Below the pieces are notes generated by a model. The model did not search any database. It was not told the origin of the DNA and saw nothing but the letters and a program-made list of their open reading frames with translations. The position numbers and the translations under genes were made by a program. Below, one piece after another: positions 46,934-59,500 of a stretch of DNA of 64,000 nucleotides. Every line of letters starts with the position of its first letter. The stretch's first letter is position 1. This DNA comes from Cunninghamia lanceolata (Eukaryota > Streptophyta > Pinopsida > Cupressales > Cupressaceae), in contig BSBN01001752.1 in the NCBI GenBank assembly GCA_027924645.1, positions 14,437,001 through 14,501,000 of the forward strand, written 5' to 3'.

Positions 46934-48352
46934 ATAGGAATTGAAGATCGGATGATAGCATATCGTTGCAAGAGAATCTTTTCTACAGGGAAGATTCTCT
47001 GCGCTACTACAAGATATTGACACGTAGCTGATTCCCTAAAAGGAGAATAAGGCTTGTATACCATAGAATCTTAGAGCCTCAGTGCCAAATCAAAAGGGGA
47101 AGTGATGGTCATTGATTCTAAAGGTAGATCTATCCACAACTAAGATCCAAAGGTGACTCTCAAATAGTTTAGAAGGTGGGAGATCTTGCCAATTAGGGAA
47201 ATATGCAGATTCAACCGACAAGGCTTTGCAAAGGTCGATTATTCAAAGGAATCAACTCAAGTCAAAAGATGCAGAGACTCAAAGTGTTAAAGATTTAAAG
47301 TGTTGTAAAAGCTTGTCTCTCCCTAAGACCATGCCTTTTTTAGGGATATGTACTCAATATTCAATTATACAGACCTAGACCGATGAGGGTAGATGAAACA
47401 GTGAGTCCTTCAATGCAAGAGTACAAATGGAGATACAAGGTCAATTCACCAATAAAAAATGAGGACCTTCTACATTCCCTCATCAATGTGCTTTCCATTC
47501 ATTCACACAAGCAATCCATTCCAGGCTTACAGGCCTAACAAGGGTATGGGCGCCGCCATAATTTGCAAGGGGTTTCTGAGCAAAATTTAATGTAGCATGG
47601 TCAGCGTTCCTTCTCATTGATTTCTTCTTTTTCCCACCATGGCTCCTATAGTGAAAATGAAATGCTATATTTACATGTCTCAAAGATGTATTAAGTGTTG
47701 GCTATTCTTCTATGCTACTACAAGATAGAGAATTTTTGTAACCGGACCTTTGTAATGCGACTACAGGAACTACTAGATCCGATAGACTGTGCTCTTCTGT
47801 TGAGCCTCTCATGTCTCTAGTTTTGTTCACCAATGAATATAATTAGTTATTCTGTGTCCAACTTATTTGCATTATTCCCTCTTTTGTAATGGCTATTTGA
47901 CCTCTATAATCAATATAAATTCATATTATGCCTCTCTTTTATTATTCTAGCACTGTGTCTACTCTTTGGATTAGTGTGAGTTGTGTATTGCAGACAAAAC
48001 GGTCCCTTTCATTTCTCCACTTCTTTGTCTTGGCCTCTGTTAGAATTAGTATGAGTCTGTGTGAGTCCTTTTAGTTTTGAGATTATTATTGTGTTGAGTT
48101 AATTATAGCTAAACCTATCAAATCTGATGCATCATCTCTTTTAGTTTAACAATCCATTTCTGTCTCTTTTCCCTTGCAAGCATTATCACTAGGTTTAGTT
48201 AATTTATCTAAGTTCTATGCTTAGAATGAGTAACCAGCCTTCTCTAGAGGTCTGATCTCATATTACAAGGTCCCACACCTTGAGATGATTCCCATTGTGT
48301 CATTAGAAAGCTTGGACTCTCTCCAAGCTGGGTGTAATTCTATGTGATAACA
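46934..48352 (+). repeat. 3' LTR of element B, right part
   Basis: Continues the LTR interrupted at 21261 and matches 12411-13825, ending GTGATAACA at 48352. Short samples differ from the 5' LTR at about one base in ten, including a TTT indel near 47962. Confidence 0.9.
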
Positions 48353-49569
48353 CTTCCCATGAGCTCCTTTGGGTTCTCTTCTTTTATCCCACATCAGGAC
48401 CAAATATCCAATAACAAACTCTCTTCATCTAGCTTTCTTATCAAAAATCTCCTTCACCTTCTTGTAGTGTTTTGAGATGCGGTCTACTACTTCTCTTTGT
48501 TCATCAATTTTGGAGAGGTACATGATTTTCTTCTCCATAGTCTTTGAAATGTTCATCTTCAATCGCCTTCTATAAGTTCAGAGAAGCAAGCTCTAATGGA
48601 ATAGGGAGTGCGCTACCAATACCATACACCAGCTCAAAAGAAGACATACTAGTGGCTCTCTTAGAGGTAGTTATGTCTACCTAGAGTGCATCATAGAGCC
48701 TTTTATGCCAGTTTCTTTGATTATCTTCCACTAATTTCTAGACAATAGTAATTAAGGTTTTTTTCTAGACTCTATCTGTTCATTACCTTGGGGGTAGTAA
48801 TCAGAGGAGTGTGAGAGGCTAATTCCATAATCATAGCAAAATAGGGACATTTCTACAGAAGAGAAGCTAGAAGCATGTTGTCTACCACTATCTTCTTTGG
48901 AACTCCAAAACAAACTAAAATGTTTTCTTTCAGAAACTTACATACAACTTTAGATGTGGTATATTTTATAGGGACAACCTCTACCCATTTAGTAAAGTAA
49001 TCTATGGACATTAAGACATGGGTATGTTTGGTGCTGGAATTTGGGTTAATAGGGCCTATGAAATCCAAACCCCACTACTGGAAAGGCTCTTCAATGACTA
49101 CAAGCCTAAGAGGAAGAGCATCCAACCGAGGTCTACCAGCAAACCTCATGCATTCTCCACATTTAGACACCCATTTATAGGCATCTTTAAACATATCAGG
49201 CCAGTACTAGCATTGTCTCAAGATTTTAAAAGTAGTGACTGAAGCAAATAAGTGACCTCCACAAGCTTCATTGTGAAAGAATTAAATAAGCTTTCTTTGT
49301 TGTTCTTTGCCCACACATCTTAAAAAGGTACCATCAATTCCCCTTTTATATAAGGTATTTTCCCAGATGACATATTTTGCAGCTTTTAGTCTCAAATTTC
49401 TCTTTGCCTTGGCATAGAGGTGAGACAGGCATTCCCCATAAGTCAAAAAGAATGAAATGTTAGAGAACCATTCATCAATGGTACTTACAAAAAGGGTAAA
49501 AGGAAGATCTTCATTCACTTCAGGTGAGTTTTCTGCCATCAACTTGCAATGGCCTCTTCCTTTAACCAT
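48353..49569 (-). pseudogene. Integrase of element A
   Basis: Minus-strand integrase in many short pieces. 49569-49282 contains the upstream linker (MVKGRGHCKLMAE, CLSHLYAKAKRNLRLKAAKYVIW) and KRGIDGTFLRCV. Then come EACGGHLFASVTTFKILRQC (zinc region), KCGECMRF, FQ*WGLDFIGPINPNSS (first Asp), DYFTKWVEVVPI and VVDNMLLA (second Asp). The last coding before the break is a WDKRREPKGAHGK region at 48353-48400. Stops are frequent. The remaining C-terminus is at 11190-11363. Confidence 0.8.
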
Positions 49570-49599
49570 CTTGGTGGGATTAATAGTGATGTCATATTC

Positions 49600-50993
49600 C
49601 TATACCTTTGTCACCCAAGCTCCCCTTTTATTGTTTTTGATCTCTTGTTGTGTCAGAATAGATTTCACTATAGGATCTAGGACATAGATAAAAGTATGAG
49701 AATGGAGGATATAAAATCTAAATTTCTTCACAACATTAACAACAATAAAAGTGTGTTTCTCCATAGGAGAATAATTTAACTCATACTTTTTCAGGGGCAT
49801 GCTCATAAAGGCTATGGGAGAATCAACTTCCTATTTGTTCCTTTGAAGTAATATAGCAGATAAGGTGTGTTCTAATGCATAAGAATAGATAATGAAGTCT
49901 TTTCAAAGTTTGGATGCACCAGAGTTAGAGCATTGACTATTTCTTCTTTGATCTCTTTAAACGCTTTCTTCCCTTCATCACTTCACTTGAAAATAGGCTT
50001 ATCCTTCATCATTTCTACAATATGTTGGGTTAACTCTGCAAAGTCAAGCATGAATCTCCTCAAGAAGTTAACCTGCCCAAAGAAGGACCTTGTGTGGTTT
50101 TTGCTAACAGATAAGCTTAACTATTGAATGGCTATGACCCTCTTTGGATCTATTTTGATGCCTTACTTCGAGACTATATGTCCTAAAATCTTCCCTTCAG
50201 TAACTCTAAAAATAGACTTCGTAGGGTTTAGTGATATACCTTTCTCTCTGTACCTTTGAAATATAACCTCTAAATGGTCCATGTGATCTTCTCTCTTCTT
50301 GGAAAAGATTGTCAAGTTATCCAGATAGACCACAATAATTATGTCTTTTAAGTCCTCGAAAGAAAGGTCCATGACACTTTGAAAAGGGTCTCCGACATTG
50401 ATGAGCCCGAATGGCATCCTATTATATGCAAAGGTTCCCTTTGGTGTGGTAAAAGTTGTCTTACATTGATCTTCAGGAGCTACACCAATATGGTTATATC
50501 CTGAGAATCTGTCTAGCATTGACATCATCTCAGACCCTAAGATTGTTTGCAAAATGTGATCCATTACTGGCAATGGGTAGTTATCCTTTAGAGAAGCCTA
50601 GTTCAAATTTCTAAAATCTAGACATATTCTTATTTTGCCACTTTTCTTTATGACAGGTACAATGTTAGCTACCCAAGTTGAATGGTGCATTGGGTATATA
50701 ATTTTAGCCTTTAACATCTTATCAACCTTGTTAAATATAGCATCCACAATTTTTTGATTGTAATATCTTTGTTTCTATCTAAAAGGGTTTGTACCTAGTT
50801 TTAGTGGTATCCAGTGTGGCAACTTTCCATCCATGAACTTCTTTAATTCCGCATAGCACCAAGTGAACACATCTTTATACTTGATTAATAAGGATATTAA
50901 CCATTCTCTTTCTTTGGGTGTACAACATTTACCCATGCATACTAGTTTGTATTCCTTGATGGTACTAATGTTGATGTGATCATACATAGCCAA
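49600..50993 (-). pseudogene. Reverse transcriptase and RNase H of element A
   Basis: Minus strand. A connector (50993-50775, KYKDVFTWCYAELK, IPLKLGTNPF) and RT palm (50700-50163) with STWVANIVPVIKKSGKIRI, CLDFRNLN, DNYPLPVMD, RFSGYNHIG and FAYNRMPFGLINVGDPF. The active site reads YLDN instead of YLDD, so the enzyme is dead. RNase H follows (50160-49600), badly broken, with PLKKYELNYSPMEKHTFIVV and KNNKRGAWVTKV still legible. Confidence 0.85.
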
Positions 50994-51399
50994 AGCGTTG
51001 GTGATAGATTGGATCTTCTGCTTAATATAATGATCATGTTAGTCAAAAAGATCATTAAGGCTTATCAAGCCTTTAGGATGTGTGTCCCCCTTTAATTGAA
51101 TGATATCTTCAATTTCTCCATTAGGTTGAGTGATTGCACCTTCTGTAACTTCACTATTTTCAGAGATGCTCCGGCCCTCAAAGAATAAGTTTGTACAAAA
51201 GTATCTGCCTTCTCCAAAAAGGAAATGATGTGTTTGTCATTAACAAATACCTAATAGTGAAATCTCACATTATCTGGAACACTTGGTCTATAGATAACTT
51301 CAACCCTATAAGAACCATTATTAAAATCTAGATGTGGGAGGAGCAAAGAGGTAGAAACGACCAAAGAGTCGGTTCTAGTGTTTTGATCCCTTGTTACAG
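50994..51399 (-). other. Pol linker of element A
   Basis: Stop-rich stretch between the extra RNase H and the RT connector. No separate domain recognised. Confidence 0.4.
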
Positions 51400-51780
51400 G
51401 TTCAATGGAGAATGTATCAAAGTATTCTAGGCTATCCTAGACTCTATTTTGGTAATGTCTCAAGTGACCATTTTTAACATAGAAGACATTTTGCACTTGC
51501 CTTACAATCAATTCAGGATCCCCAATAACCCTCAATTGTTTGATTCCCTTTTCTTTTGCCATCTGTAATCCCAGGAGCAATGCTTCATACTAGAAGGTGT
51601 TATTGGTATTCTCAAATTCCAATTTAAAATAAAAAGGAAGTTTATATTCATCCGGAGAAATTAGCACCACACCTGCTCTTGACCCTGCAGAGGAACAACT
51701 GTCATCAAATTCCAGCATCTATAGTTCATTAGACAAATCAAGCTTGATCAGCTCTAGGTCCTTTCCTTTTAGCACTGAAG
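51400..51780 (-). pseudogene. Extra RNase H of element A
   Basis: Between protease and RT on the minus strand: LEFDDSCSSAGSRAGVVLIS (first Asp; DGS changed to DDS), FENTNNTF then a stop and YEALLLGLQMAKEKG (Glu), QLRVIGDPELIVRQV (second Asp), and LRHYQNRV. This repeats the domain and position seen in B and F. Confidence 0.7.
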
Positions 51781-51787
51781 AAAACAT

Positions 51788-52228
51788 TTAAGTCCCAAGA
51801 CCTATCTCCACATATAATATCTCTGATCTGGGATCTCTAGACTTTAGAATGGTGAACTTATCCTTTTGTTCAGTTTCTAGGAGAAATTTCTTTCCCTCTA
51901 CTAGAATCAATGCATGGGACCAATCTATTTGAATTTCTCCCCCAAAGTCTCTGCAAAATATTCTACTCAATAACATGCCATAACTTGCAAAAATATAAGC
52001 CACTAGGATGGTTAGTTTGATCCTTTTCTTTGGGTAGGTGGCTAGAGCTACTTGAGCATCTTTAATTTGACCGATAATAGGAACTTGTGTACAATCTATA
52101 GAGTAGCATTTTCCATGTGAAGAAGTTAGAGATGGACCCAGGGATTTAGCCACTTCTATAGGCATGACATTATCAGAGGTTCTTGAGTCTATCACACAAT
52201 TGCTTGGTTTATATCCTGCTATGAACAA
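51788..52228 (-). pseudogene. Protease of element A
   Basis: Open frame of 146 codons on the minus strand with the aspartic protease fold: MFIAGYKPSNCVIDSRTSDN (active-site Asp in VIDS; the third residue is Arg rather than Gly), KCYSIDCTQVPIIGQIKDAQ, LVAYIFASYGMLLSRIFCRD and FGGEIQIDWSHA. It is most similar in layout to F's protease. It is followed directly by the extra RNase H. Confidence 0.8.
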
Positions 52229-52379
52229 AGAGATGTAAAATAGATTGGGTTTATCAAAAGGGTTCTTTGGCTAGGTCTTTTTAGGATCAAACATTGTTTC
52301 ATTTGGTGTTTTCCCCTTTTCTATGTTTTTGGAGAACTGAGCATGGACATGAGCAAAGGATGAAGAAGGTTCTTGTTTA

Positions 52380-54009
52380 TGTTGCAAGTATGTGCTATCG
52401 ATGTTGTCATTGATGTCAACAAGCTTGTGTTGTCATTGGTGTCAACTGTGTCTACTAGATGAGTAGAGATGAGATTGTTGTAAGTGCATGAAGTATTTGG
52501 TTGAGATGATTTGTTGAAGATTATTTGGTTGCTTTTAAGAGGTGTTGAAGGTGTTAATAATATGGTTCTAATGGTTGGTTTCCAAGTGCTTTTGAGAAAA
52601 TTTGATTAATAAAGGAAATAGTGTCTTGAAGAGACTGTTTGGCTTAACAAAATAGTGTTCTAGTTTTGTTTCACATTTCCTCTATGCTAAAGATCTATCC
52701 TTGCAGTTTTGATATGTTGTTAAAATATGTTTAGGGATGTTATATTCCAATTTTTGTGCTCTGGTTCATTATGTAGAGTAAGTTGTGTTCCCTAGATGTG
52801 GACTACAAGCTCCTGAGTGTTGCAGAGATGTTTGGGAGAAATGTCTTTGCTCTACATTTCTCCACAAAGAGATTTTAGGTCTTATGGTTCTGGAACTGTG
52901 CTTATAAGGTTCATACCTTTCTCTAGTTGAAGTTGTTCATGGTTTGGTGGTTCACAAGTTCATTTCTTGAGTGGCAGTATATGACAGAGTCAATTGAGTG
53001 CTCTGGTGTGAACTTTCTTCAGGTGGAGTTGTTGCAGAGGAGTTTGTTGGTTTTCAGGTTGCTTTGAGATGTTTATGGAAGATTCTATAGTGTGTTCAAG
53101 CATTGTGTATGGTCCGTGAGCCATATCTTTCCTTGAGGAAGTGTGTACTTAAAATTTCATTATATTACACAGGTTTGGCTGACCTTATATGTTTGTACTA
53201 ATTGTGGAGCTACTTTGGTGATTATGAAAGTGTGGTGTACCATGCTTGGATAAATTTAGGTCCAAGCTAAGGTGTGTTGTGGTTTGCCTTCATTCCTTTC
53301 CACCACAACAATGTTTAGGTCCAGACCTAATTTAAATCTTCTAAGATAAAGTGATTTTCTGACCTTGGAGAATGTTCTCAAGGTTGAAGACAGTATAAAT
53401 AAGTATCAAGGGGTTGTGATTGCATGTAGGTGTGATGGAAATGATGTGAATAATAGAGTGGTTGAGTGAGTGGAGCAGTACAAGCCTTCATGCGTTAGAT
53501 TACTAGATGCAGTGAGCAAAAGGTGTCTACTATCTTTTAGTGATGCTGCGGAGATGATGTTGGTGTTGCGGTGAATACTGAGATTCATTGGAACTATACT
53601 CCATGCATGTGTTAGATGCAACTATAATAGTTCAATCCTAGTAGTGAGCCACCTTCTCTATCTCTTTATTTCAGGATAGTAAGTCCTTTGGTAGTGAGCT
53701 ACATGCAGTGAGCATTCTTGGATAGTGAGTCCACTAATTGTATCAACCTTAAACGGTTGGCTTTTGATATATATTGTGAGCTAATCTTCACCGTGGTTTT
53801 TCCCGTCTTGGGTTTTCCATGTAAAATCTAGTGTTGTCTTGTGTATGGTTTTGTTATGATTCAGTTTTTGTTATTTACATTTCATGCTTAATCATCATAA
53901 CAAGCTTAAGGGTTAACTAGGTTAATGTGGATCTGAGTGTGTAAGATGGTTTTGAAATTTTAAGTTGCAACTAATTCACCCCCCTCTCAGTTGTCTTATG
54001 CATTCAACA
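52380..54009 (+). repeat. 5' LTR of copia relic C2 (1630 bases)
   Basis: Begins TGTTGCAAGTATGTGC, sharing its first dozen bases and the phrase GTTGTCATTGATGTCAACA with the LTR of C. It ends GCATTCAACA after a CCCCCCTCTCAGTTGTCTTATG stretch like that of C (CCCTCTCAGTTGTATGCC). TATA box at 53394-53401. It entered element A at 52379. The partner LTR is not in view, so no target duplication can be tested. Confidence 0.8.
53394..53401 (+). promoter_or_regulatory. TATA box in LTR of C2
   Basis: TATAAATA, the same octamer as in C, at the corresponding place in the LTR (about 610 bases before its end). Confidence 0.5.
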
Positions 54010-54011
54010 AC

Positions 54012-54023
54012 TAGTATTAGATC
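54012..54023 (+). other. Decayed tRNA-iMet primer site of C2
   Basis: TAGTATTAGATC stands where TGGTATCAGAGC is expected, two bases after the LTR end; three of twelve bases have changed. The loss agrees with the many stops in the following gag. Confidence 0.65.
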
Positions 54024-54069
54024 AAGGTTCCATGGAAAAGAGATTAACTTCTTGAGGTAGATCCAAATG

Positions 54070-54982
54070 GCACACAAGAAGGTTGTTACCTAGTTTGATG
54101 GATCTGACTATGCTTTTTGGAAAATAAGGATGGAAGGTTATCTAATTTCTCTTGGATATGACATTGAGAGGCTTGTAATGAATGCATATACAATGCCTAA
54201 AAATGGTCTGAGTACTATAAAGAAGGTCAGTGCTTATGAAATCAATGGTAAAGCAAGGTATGCTCTTTTAAGTGGTCTTTGTAATTCAGAATTGGTGAAA
54301 GTCATAGGTCTCAAATTTGCTAATGAAATCTAGAAAAAGTTAGAAAGTATTCATGAAGGAGATGATAAGGTCAAGCAAGCTAAAATGTAGAATTTAAAGC
54401 TTGTGTTTGAGACTATGTAGATGTTTAAAGATGAAAATATTACAAGCTACTTATAGAGGGTGGATGAAGTTGTCAATGGCATCAAAGGTCTTGGTGGAAA
54501 GCTGGATGAAAAAGAAGTGATATTGAAGGTACTCAGAACTCTTCCCAAAGCTTACAATCATAAGGTTTTTGCTATTGAAGAATTACAAAATCTAAATCAG
54601 TTTACCAAAGATTAGTTCTTGGCACCTTAACTACTCTTGAAATAAGAGAATTTAGTACAAGTAGTGCAAAGACTAAGACTGCCTTCAAGAATGGCAAATT
54701 TGAGAAGACTGTGGAATCAAATTAAGAGAATTCAGATGATTTGGAAGTTAATTTTATGAGAAGAATGAAATTGGGTTTTGGTAACTACAGTGGTAAGTTG
54801 CCTTTCAAGTATTTTAGTTGTGGCAAGATTGGTCATTATGCTTCAAGATGTCCGGAAAGAATTTTGAGAAGTAAGAATAGGGAGAATAAGAGTAGATTGC
54901 CAAAGAAAAACTACTATGTTAGAGAAGATGCAAGTATATCTCATGATGAATATGATTATGAGAACAATGAGGATAATGAATT
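54070..54982 (+). pseudogene. gag of copia relic C2
   Basis: Decayed Ty1/copia Gag homologous to the first 290 codons of element C: starts MAHKKVVT, then FDGSDYAFWKIRMEGYL, KARYALLSGL, IHEGDDKVKQAK, LGGKLDEKEVILKVLRTLPK and the zinc knuckle YFSCGKIGHYASRC (the first Cys is Tyr). Stops or frame breaks occur near 54091, 54333, 54390, 54420, 54454 and 54614. After NEDNEFVG the copy is cut by LTR E. Compared with C the sequence is far more diverged, so C2 is a much older member of a related family. Confidence 0.8.
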
Positions 54983-55090
54983 TGTTGGAATACTTTAGAC
55001 CACTAAGAGGGGGGGTGAATCAGTGGTCAACAAACCAAATCTTTAAACAAGTTTTTCTCACAATAGTACCAAAACAATATAACATGTTTT
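54983..55090 (-). repeat. LTR E, left end
   Basis: Starts about TGTTGGAATACTTTAGACCA and carries the GGGGGGGTGAATCAGTGGTC stretch that mirrors the GATTCACCCCCC stretch at the LTR ends of C, so it is a copia-type LTR on the minus strand. It is cut at 55090 by element D and continues at 62641. The exact left edge could lie up to 15 bases further right, because the first bases also fit C2's gag. Confidence 0.6.
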
Positions 55091-56194
55091 TGTTGAAATA
55101 AAGGAAGACAACTGAGGGGGGGGGTGAATCAGTTGTCACAAAAACTTTTTATCTTTTGATGTATCTTGAACTTCTTTCAAACTTATTTATAGATGGATGA
55201 TGCAACCATGAAAGCATGAATAAATAACACATAGGCAGAAACAAAATCAACACACATAACACCATGATTTTTATGTGGAAACCCAGTTAAGGGAAAAACC
55301 ACGGTGGGGGTTAACCCACAAGAAATTATACTCTGTTAAAAGTATTACAAATGGGGAAGGCACATGCATTTAGGCTCACTACCTACAAAAATGTTTACAA
55401 AAGGATTACAGATTGTTTGAACTGATGAATAGCATCTGCTAATGCAAGAATTTGGTTCTGGTTAAGCACAAAATATTGATCTTACACACTTCATCTTTAT
55501 TCTACCCTATTTTACTGTTCTGCCATAGTCCAGACCTTAGATCTCTTCTCCTTTGCTTCTTTGATCTACCTTTTTATGCTACTATCTCATCACACAACAC
55601 CACCACACAATACACTCGAATCCATTGGCTATATATATTTGCCTCAAGAAGTTGAATCACTTTTCCGTCGGCCTTATGAAGAACTTGACAAACAGTACAA
55701 GTACTATGTTCTATCAGCTGAATCCATACACCAATATTGATGTGTACTAGAAATAACACTTGTAGGTCACCATCCATGTCATCCACTAACATTATATCTC
55801 ATGTGTAACTCACCAAAACACTTCTATTAAATCCGCACAAGGATCTACCACAAGTTGGCTTGTTCTTCATTGAACTATTTTGACATATTAGGACTTGGTA
55901 CTCAGATGCTCATAAATTTTAATCCCTTTGTTACTGGAGGATGAAATCTTAGATGTAGATTGTCCTGACATTTCTCTACACTCCTTTAGATTTGCAACAC
56001 ACAATGATTAACTAGAGAGATCTGCTGACCAAAATACTAAACTCTGCCATATACCTTGTTCAAGTCTATCCAGACTTGATAAATCTTGGAACTGACTTTT
56101 GGTATGATCGGATACTACACTATGGATGTGTGGAATGGACTTAGTTTCCATAAATGACAACATATGACATGCTTTGAAGTGTCTCTTGCCAACA
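55091..56194 (-). repeat. 3' LTR of element D (1104 bases)
   Basis: TGTTGAAATAAAGG to CTTGCCAACA. It lacks 32 bases present in the 5' copy (61797-61828 region) between two GCTCACT repeats. A TATATATA stretch at about 55629-55638 is a possible TATA box on the minus strand. A G-run (55119-55128) marks the LTR end shared by this superfamily. Confidence 0.9.
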
Positions 56195-56210
56195 ATCTCC
56201 CCCTTTGGCA
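56195..56210 (-). promoter_or_regulatory. Polypurine tract of element D
   Basis: On the minus strand it reads TGCCAAAGGGGGAGAT and abuts the 3' LTR. The bases before it, GTTGCCATCAA, match those before C's tract. Further G-rich copies lie upstream on the minus strand at about 56255-56261, 56302-56308 and 56340-56345, so multiple tracts are present as in C. Confidence 0.85.
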
Positions 56211-56568
56211 TTGATGGCAACACTTAGTGAAAAATGACTAAGTGTTGGAGCTACTCCCCCTTACTCTATACACTTGTGCTCTCCACTATTTCCAAAGCTC
56301 CCCCTTTGCAGGATTCCTCATTTTTTACTACTCTTCACTCCCCTTTTGACATCAATGGAAAAGGATGGAATCTATAAACCAAAATTCACCCAAAAATTTT
56401 GTATATAATGCCGCATATGTACAACCAATCCTTAAGTTATATTTACATATACTTAAGTACATCTCCAAAAACATTCTTCAATAGGGCCAACTCTATATCC
56501 CAAATCTTCTTCATACTATTCAAAGTTGAAATGTGGCCATTGAACAAAAATGCTTGAGCTTCAGCCTT
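56211..56568 (-). other. Spacer of D with extra purine tracts
   Basis: Between the accessory frame and the polypurine tract. It holds three further CCCC-rich (minus: purine) patches and otherwise AT-rich sequence. No reading frame recognised. Confidence 0.5.
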
Positions 56569-59500
56569 CTAGAGGCTAATGGGATCACCTATTTGTGTAG
56601 CAGTTTGGGCTTCTGTTACAACATTGAATATGGCTTCTATCTTAGGGGAAATCAATCCCTGAAGCTCACCCATTATTGCTTCAATGTTCTCCTTTTCTCT
56701 TGTCAATTTCTCTATTTCTTCCATCAGGTTGATTGCTTGACACTCTTTACTTGCCACTGATACTGTCAACGGATTAAAAGCTTGGGACAAACTTGACAAT
56801 TTATGTTTGGAGTCCTTTATTTTATCTTCTATATCCTCTATAACTTTAGGAGTAGATAAAAAAAACTTATATATACTGCCTCCTTCTGAAAGAGCATTTT
56901 GAATACTCTTTATACTATTATCTAGCACTAATCTGTCTATCCCAATCATACCTTTAAGTGCATCAAATCTTTTGCTATCAAATTCATTTTGAACTTTAAC
57001 TTCTGTAGATTTTTCAAAGGACTCAAAGTGAGTACTTACAGAATTTACAAGGCTCTTCAGATTTCCAGAGGGAGAATTAGATGGATTCTTCTAGAATGTT
57101 AGCATTAACTTCTCCAATATACCAAATGCAAGGTCTAACAACTCACTGTCCTCTTTGTGAGATTTTAATATCTTTTCTCTCGCCTTGGCTTGTGTGAAAG
57201 ATGCTATCTTCATCGTTTGGACCGAAGAGAGAGTATCCAGGTTGAGTGGTCCCTAAATCAACTCCAGTATCTATTTACTCAGAAGACTCTTCACTTCATC
57301 TACAGTGTCTCTTGCCACAATTTCTAGACCACCTTCCTTTCCTTGAGTTTTCTCAATATCAGGACTATTTTGTTTGGGTGCATCAACATTTGCACCATCT
57401 TCTTCTGCTTTATCTTTCTTACCTTTGACTTCTTCTTCTTTCTCTACTTCACTTTTCTCTATGTCATCTGTAGGGGGTTTCTTTCCTTTGTCCTTACCAT
57501 TTGCAATATGTTCCAAAGAATCTTGTGTAGCAGCAGTATTCTCAACATTATCTTCTTTTCTAGATTGATTAGGAAGAGTTAGAGAATCTCGTGCACAATT
57601 AGTTTTATCCACCATCTCTATATCTTCCTTGTTTATTTGCTCCATTTCCGGAATAGAGGAGTCATTAACCTTGGTTTGTTGCTCATCAATTTTCATTTCT
57701 TCAATATTCAGGATTGATGAATCAAACCCATCATCAGTCTCCTCAACAAATCGAAGATTGTGTCTTTTGAATGCACTTAGAAGTAGTTCTTGTGTTTCTT
57801 TAACTATCTAATCTATTTATCCAAGCATCAGTTTGTTCATTCTCTTCTTGCTCCTGAATTCATCCTTCACTTCTTTGAATATCATATTCATTTGAATTTG
57901 AGTGATCTGAGGGCATAGTTTTATTAATATATGTTCTCTAAGCTCTATATCCTTGCTTTTTGCATTTTCTTTCCTCAATTCCAAAATGCTTGCAAGACTT
58001 TTAGGGATCTCAGAAGTTATTTCAATCAGGGCTTTATTATAGATATTCAAATATCTAACAGTTGCTTCCTCTAACACCCTTTTATCTATATCACTATATT
58101 CATCATAAAATTTAGTCATGGGTTTTAAATTTCCATCCATAGTGACTTATTTTATTACATCTTCTACAGAAAGTTTGGGCTTCTCAACATATGTATCTAT
58201 CTTCTGCCTCTTGCTTGCCTTTTTGCTTAGTCACCTTGGCATCTTTTGTTCCAGAGGCTTTCAACTCCTTTACCTCAACATCTGAATCTGTTTCTTCTTC
58301 ATCAACTTTTGTACTCTTATAGGTTCTTGTGGCCTTTGTTTTCTTTCTCTTTTCTCCTTCACTGGATGATGTGGCTTCTAGTGTCTTAGTGGGAATGGAC
58401 TTGGATTTCTCAGAGACATTTGTAGAACTTTTTGTTTTTATTGAGGAGCTAGATGTGACTTTCAGAGCAGCTGCTAGTTCATTTTCTACCCTCTTTTGAA
58501 GCTTACTCAGTTTTTCTATTCATGTTTTCAATTCTTTCTCTCTTCTTTCTTACAACTTCTTTTGTGATGCTAATGCTTTCAGCATACATTTCAACTTGCC
58601 TCTAAGCTTTTCTCTTGGTCTCTGGTTGTCTAAGCTTAACATGCAATTTTAGACTTAGCTCCTTATATGTTCCAAACCTTTCAACAGAGGTGTCTTTTGA
58701 TTTTCTCAGGAGATGTTGAGCATATGTGTCCAAGATCTTCTCATCAACCTCATAGCCCATAGGCATGATCCATACAGTTTTGGGTTCCGCAAACTCCATT
58801 AGGCACTGATCAGTGTCTACGCTAAGACAGATTTCATCCTCATACTTTTCAACTATTAATTTGGGGATTCTTTCCCTTGAGTGCATCATGCTCTGAAAAT
58901 TTTTAAAGTACCCCCATATTGCAGTTTTCTATCCCTTAGAATCTCCAATGCTGTGTAGATGATCTCTTATTTGTATTGCAACTGGTCTGTTACTAGCCCA
59001 TTGTACACCTTTTACTCCAGGCACTTCATTCATGAAGTAAAAGAATAAACATATGATTAGAGAACCATATTTGAAGGTATTTTTCTTATCCTTCTTAATT
59101 TTGCTCAAGTTCTCAATCAGTTGATTCTGTAATAGCTCACATAGGTCATAATTTGCATTTTCTTTCAACATTTGATATGCTGCATTTATGGCAGTTCCAG
59201 AGATAGAGTTCTCCCTGCTGGAGTGATATATCTTGTAACCAATCACCATAGAGGCAAACTTATCATCCAGTTCTATAATGTCATTGATGTGCATTTCTCT
59301 CTTGCTGAACTTTGCGCCGGTTGCATCAGTAACAACCTAGTTTTTTACAAATTTCAACATTGGTAATCCACCGGTTGAATTTAACCCAGTCACGTTTCTG
59401 ATAACATCCTTTGTAATCTTGAAAGGTTTCAATAGCCATATGAACTCATCATGCATTTGGCTCAAGATGTAATGAACCCACTCACTCTCATCAAATGTCA

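Larger units (their letters stand above)
11364..48352 (+). mobile_element. Element B, Ty3/gypsy, split by F (and C)
   Basis: Complete but decayed plus-strand element: 5' LTR 11364-13825, internal region 13826-20216 with gag, protease, extra RNase H, reverse transcriptase, RNase H and integrase, and 3' LTR 20217-21261 continued at 46934-48352. Reassembled LTR lengths agree (2462 and 2464 bases). Target duplication is CTTCA (11359-11363) and CTTCC (48353-48357), one mismatch, within the integrase code of element A. The 5' LTR begins TA where the 3' LTR begins TG. Short LTR samples differ by about 10 percent, making this the second-oldest layer of the nest. Without F and C its length is about 11.3 kb. 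Confidence 0.9.
48353..52379 (-). mobile_element. Element A, Ty3/gypsy, right part (pol)
   Basis: Minus-strand Ty3 pol holding protease, extra RNase H, RT, RNase H and integrase. The integrase continues at 11363 after the 37-kb insertion of B and everything nested in B. At the right, element C2 begins at 52380, and A's gag and 5' LTR are not seen. A is the outermost and presumably oldest element of the nest. Confidence 0.85.
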
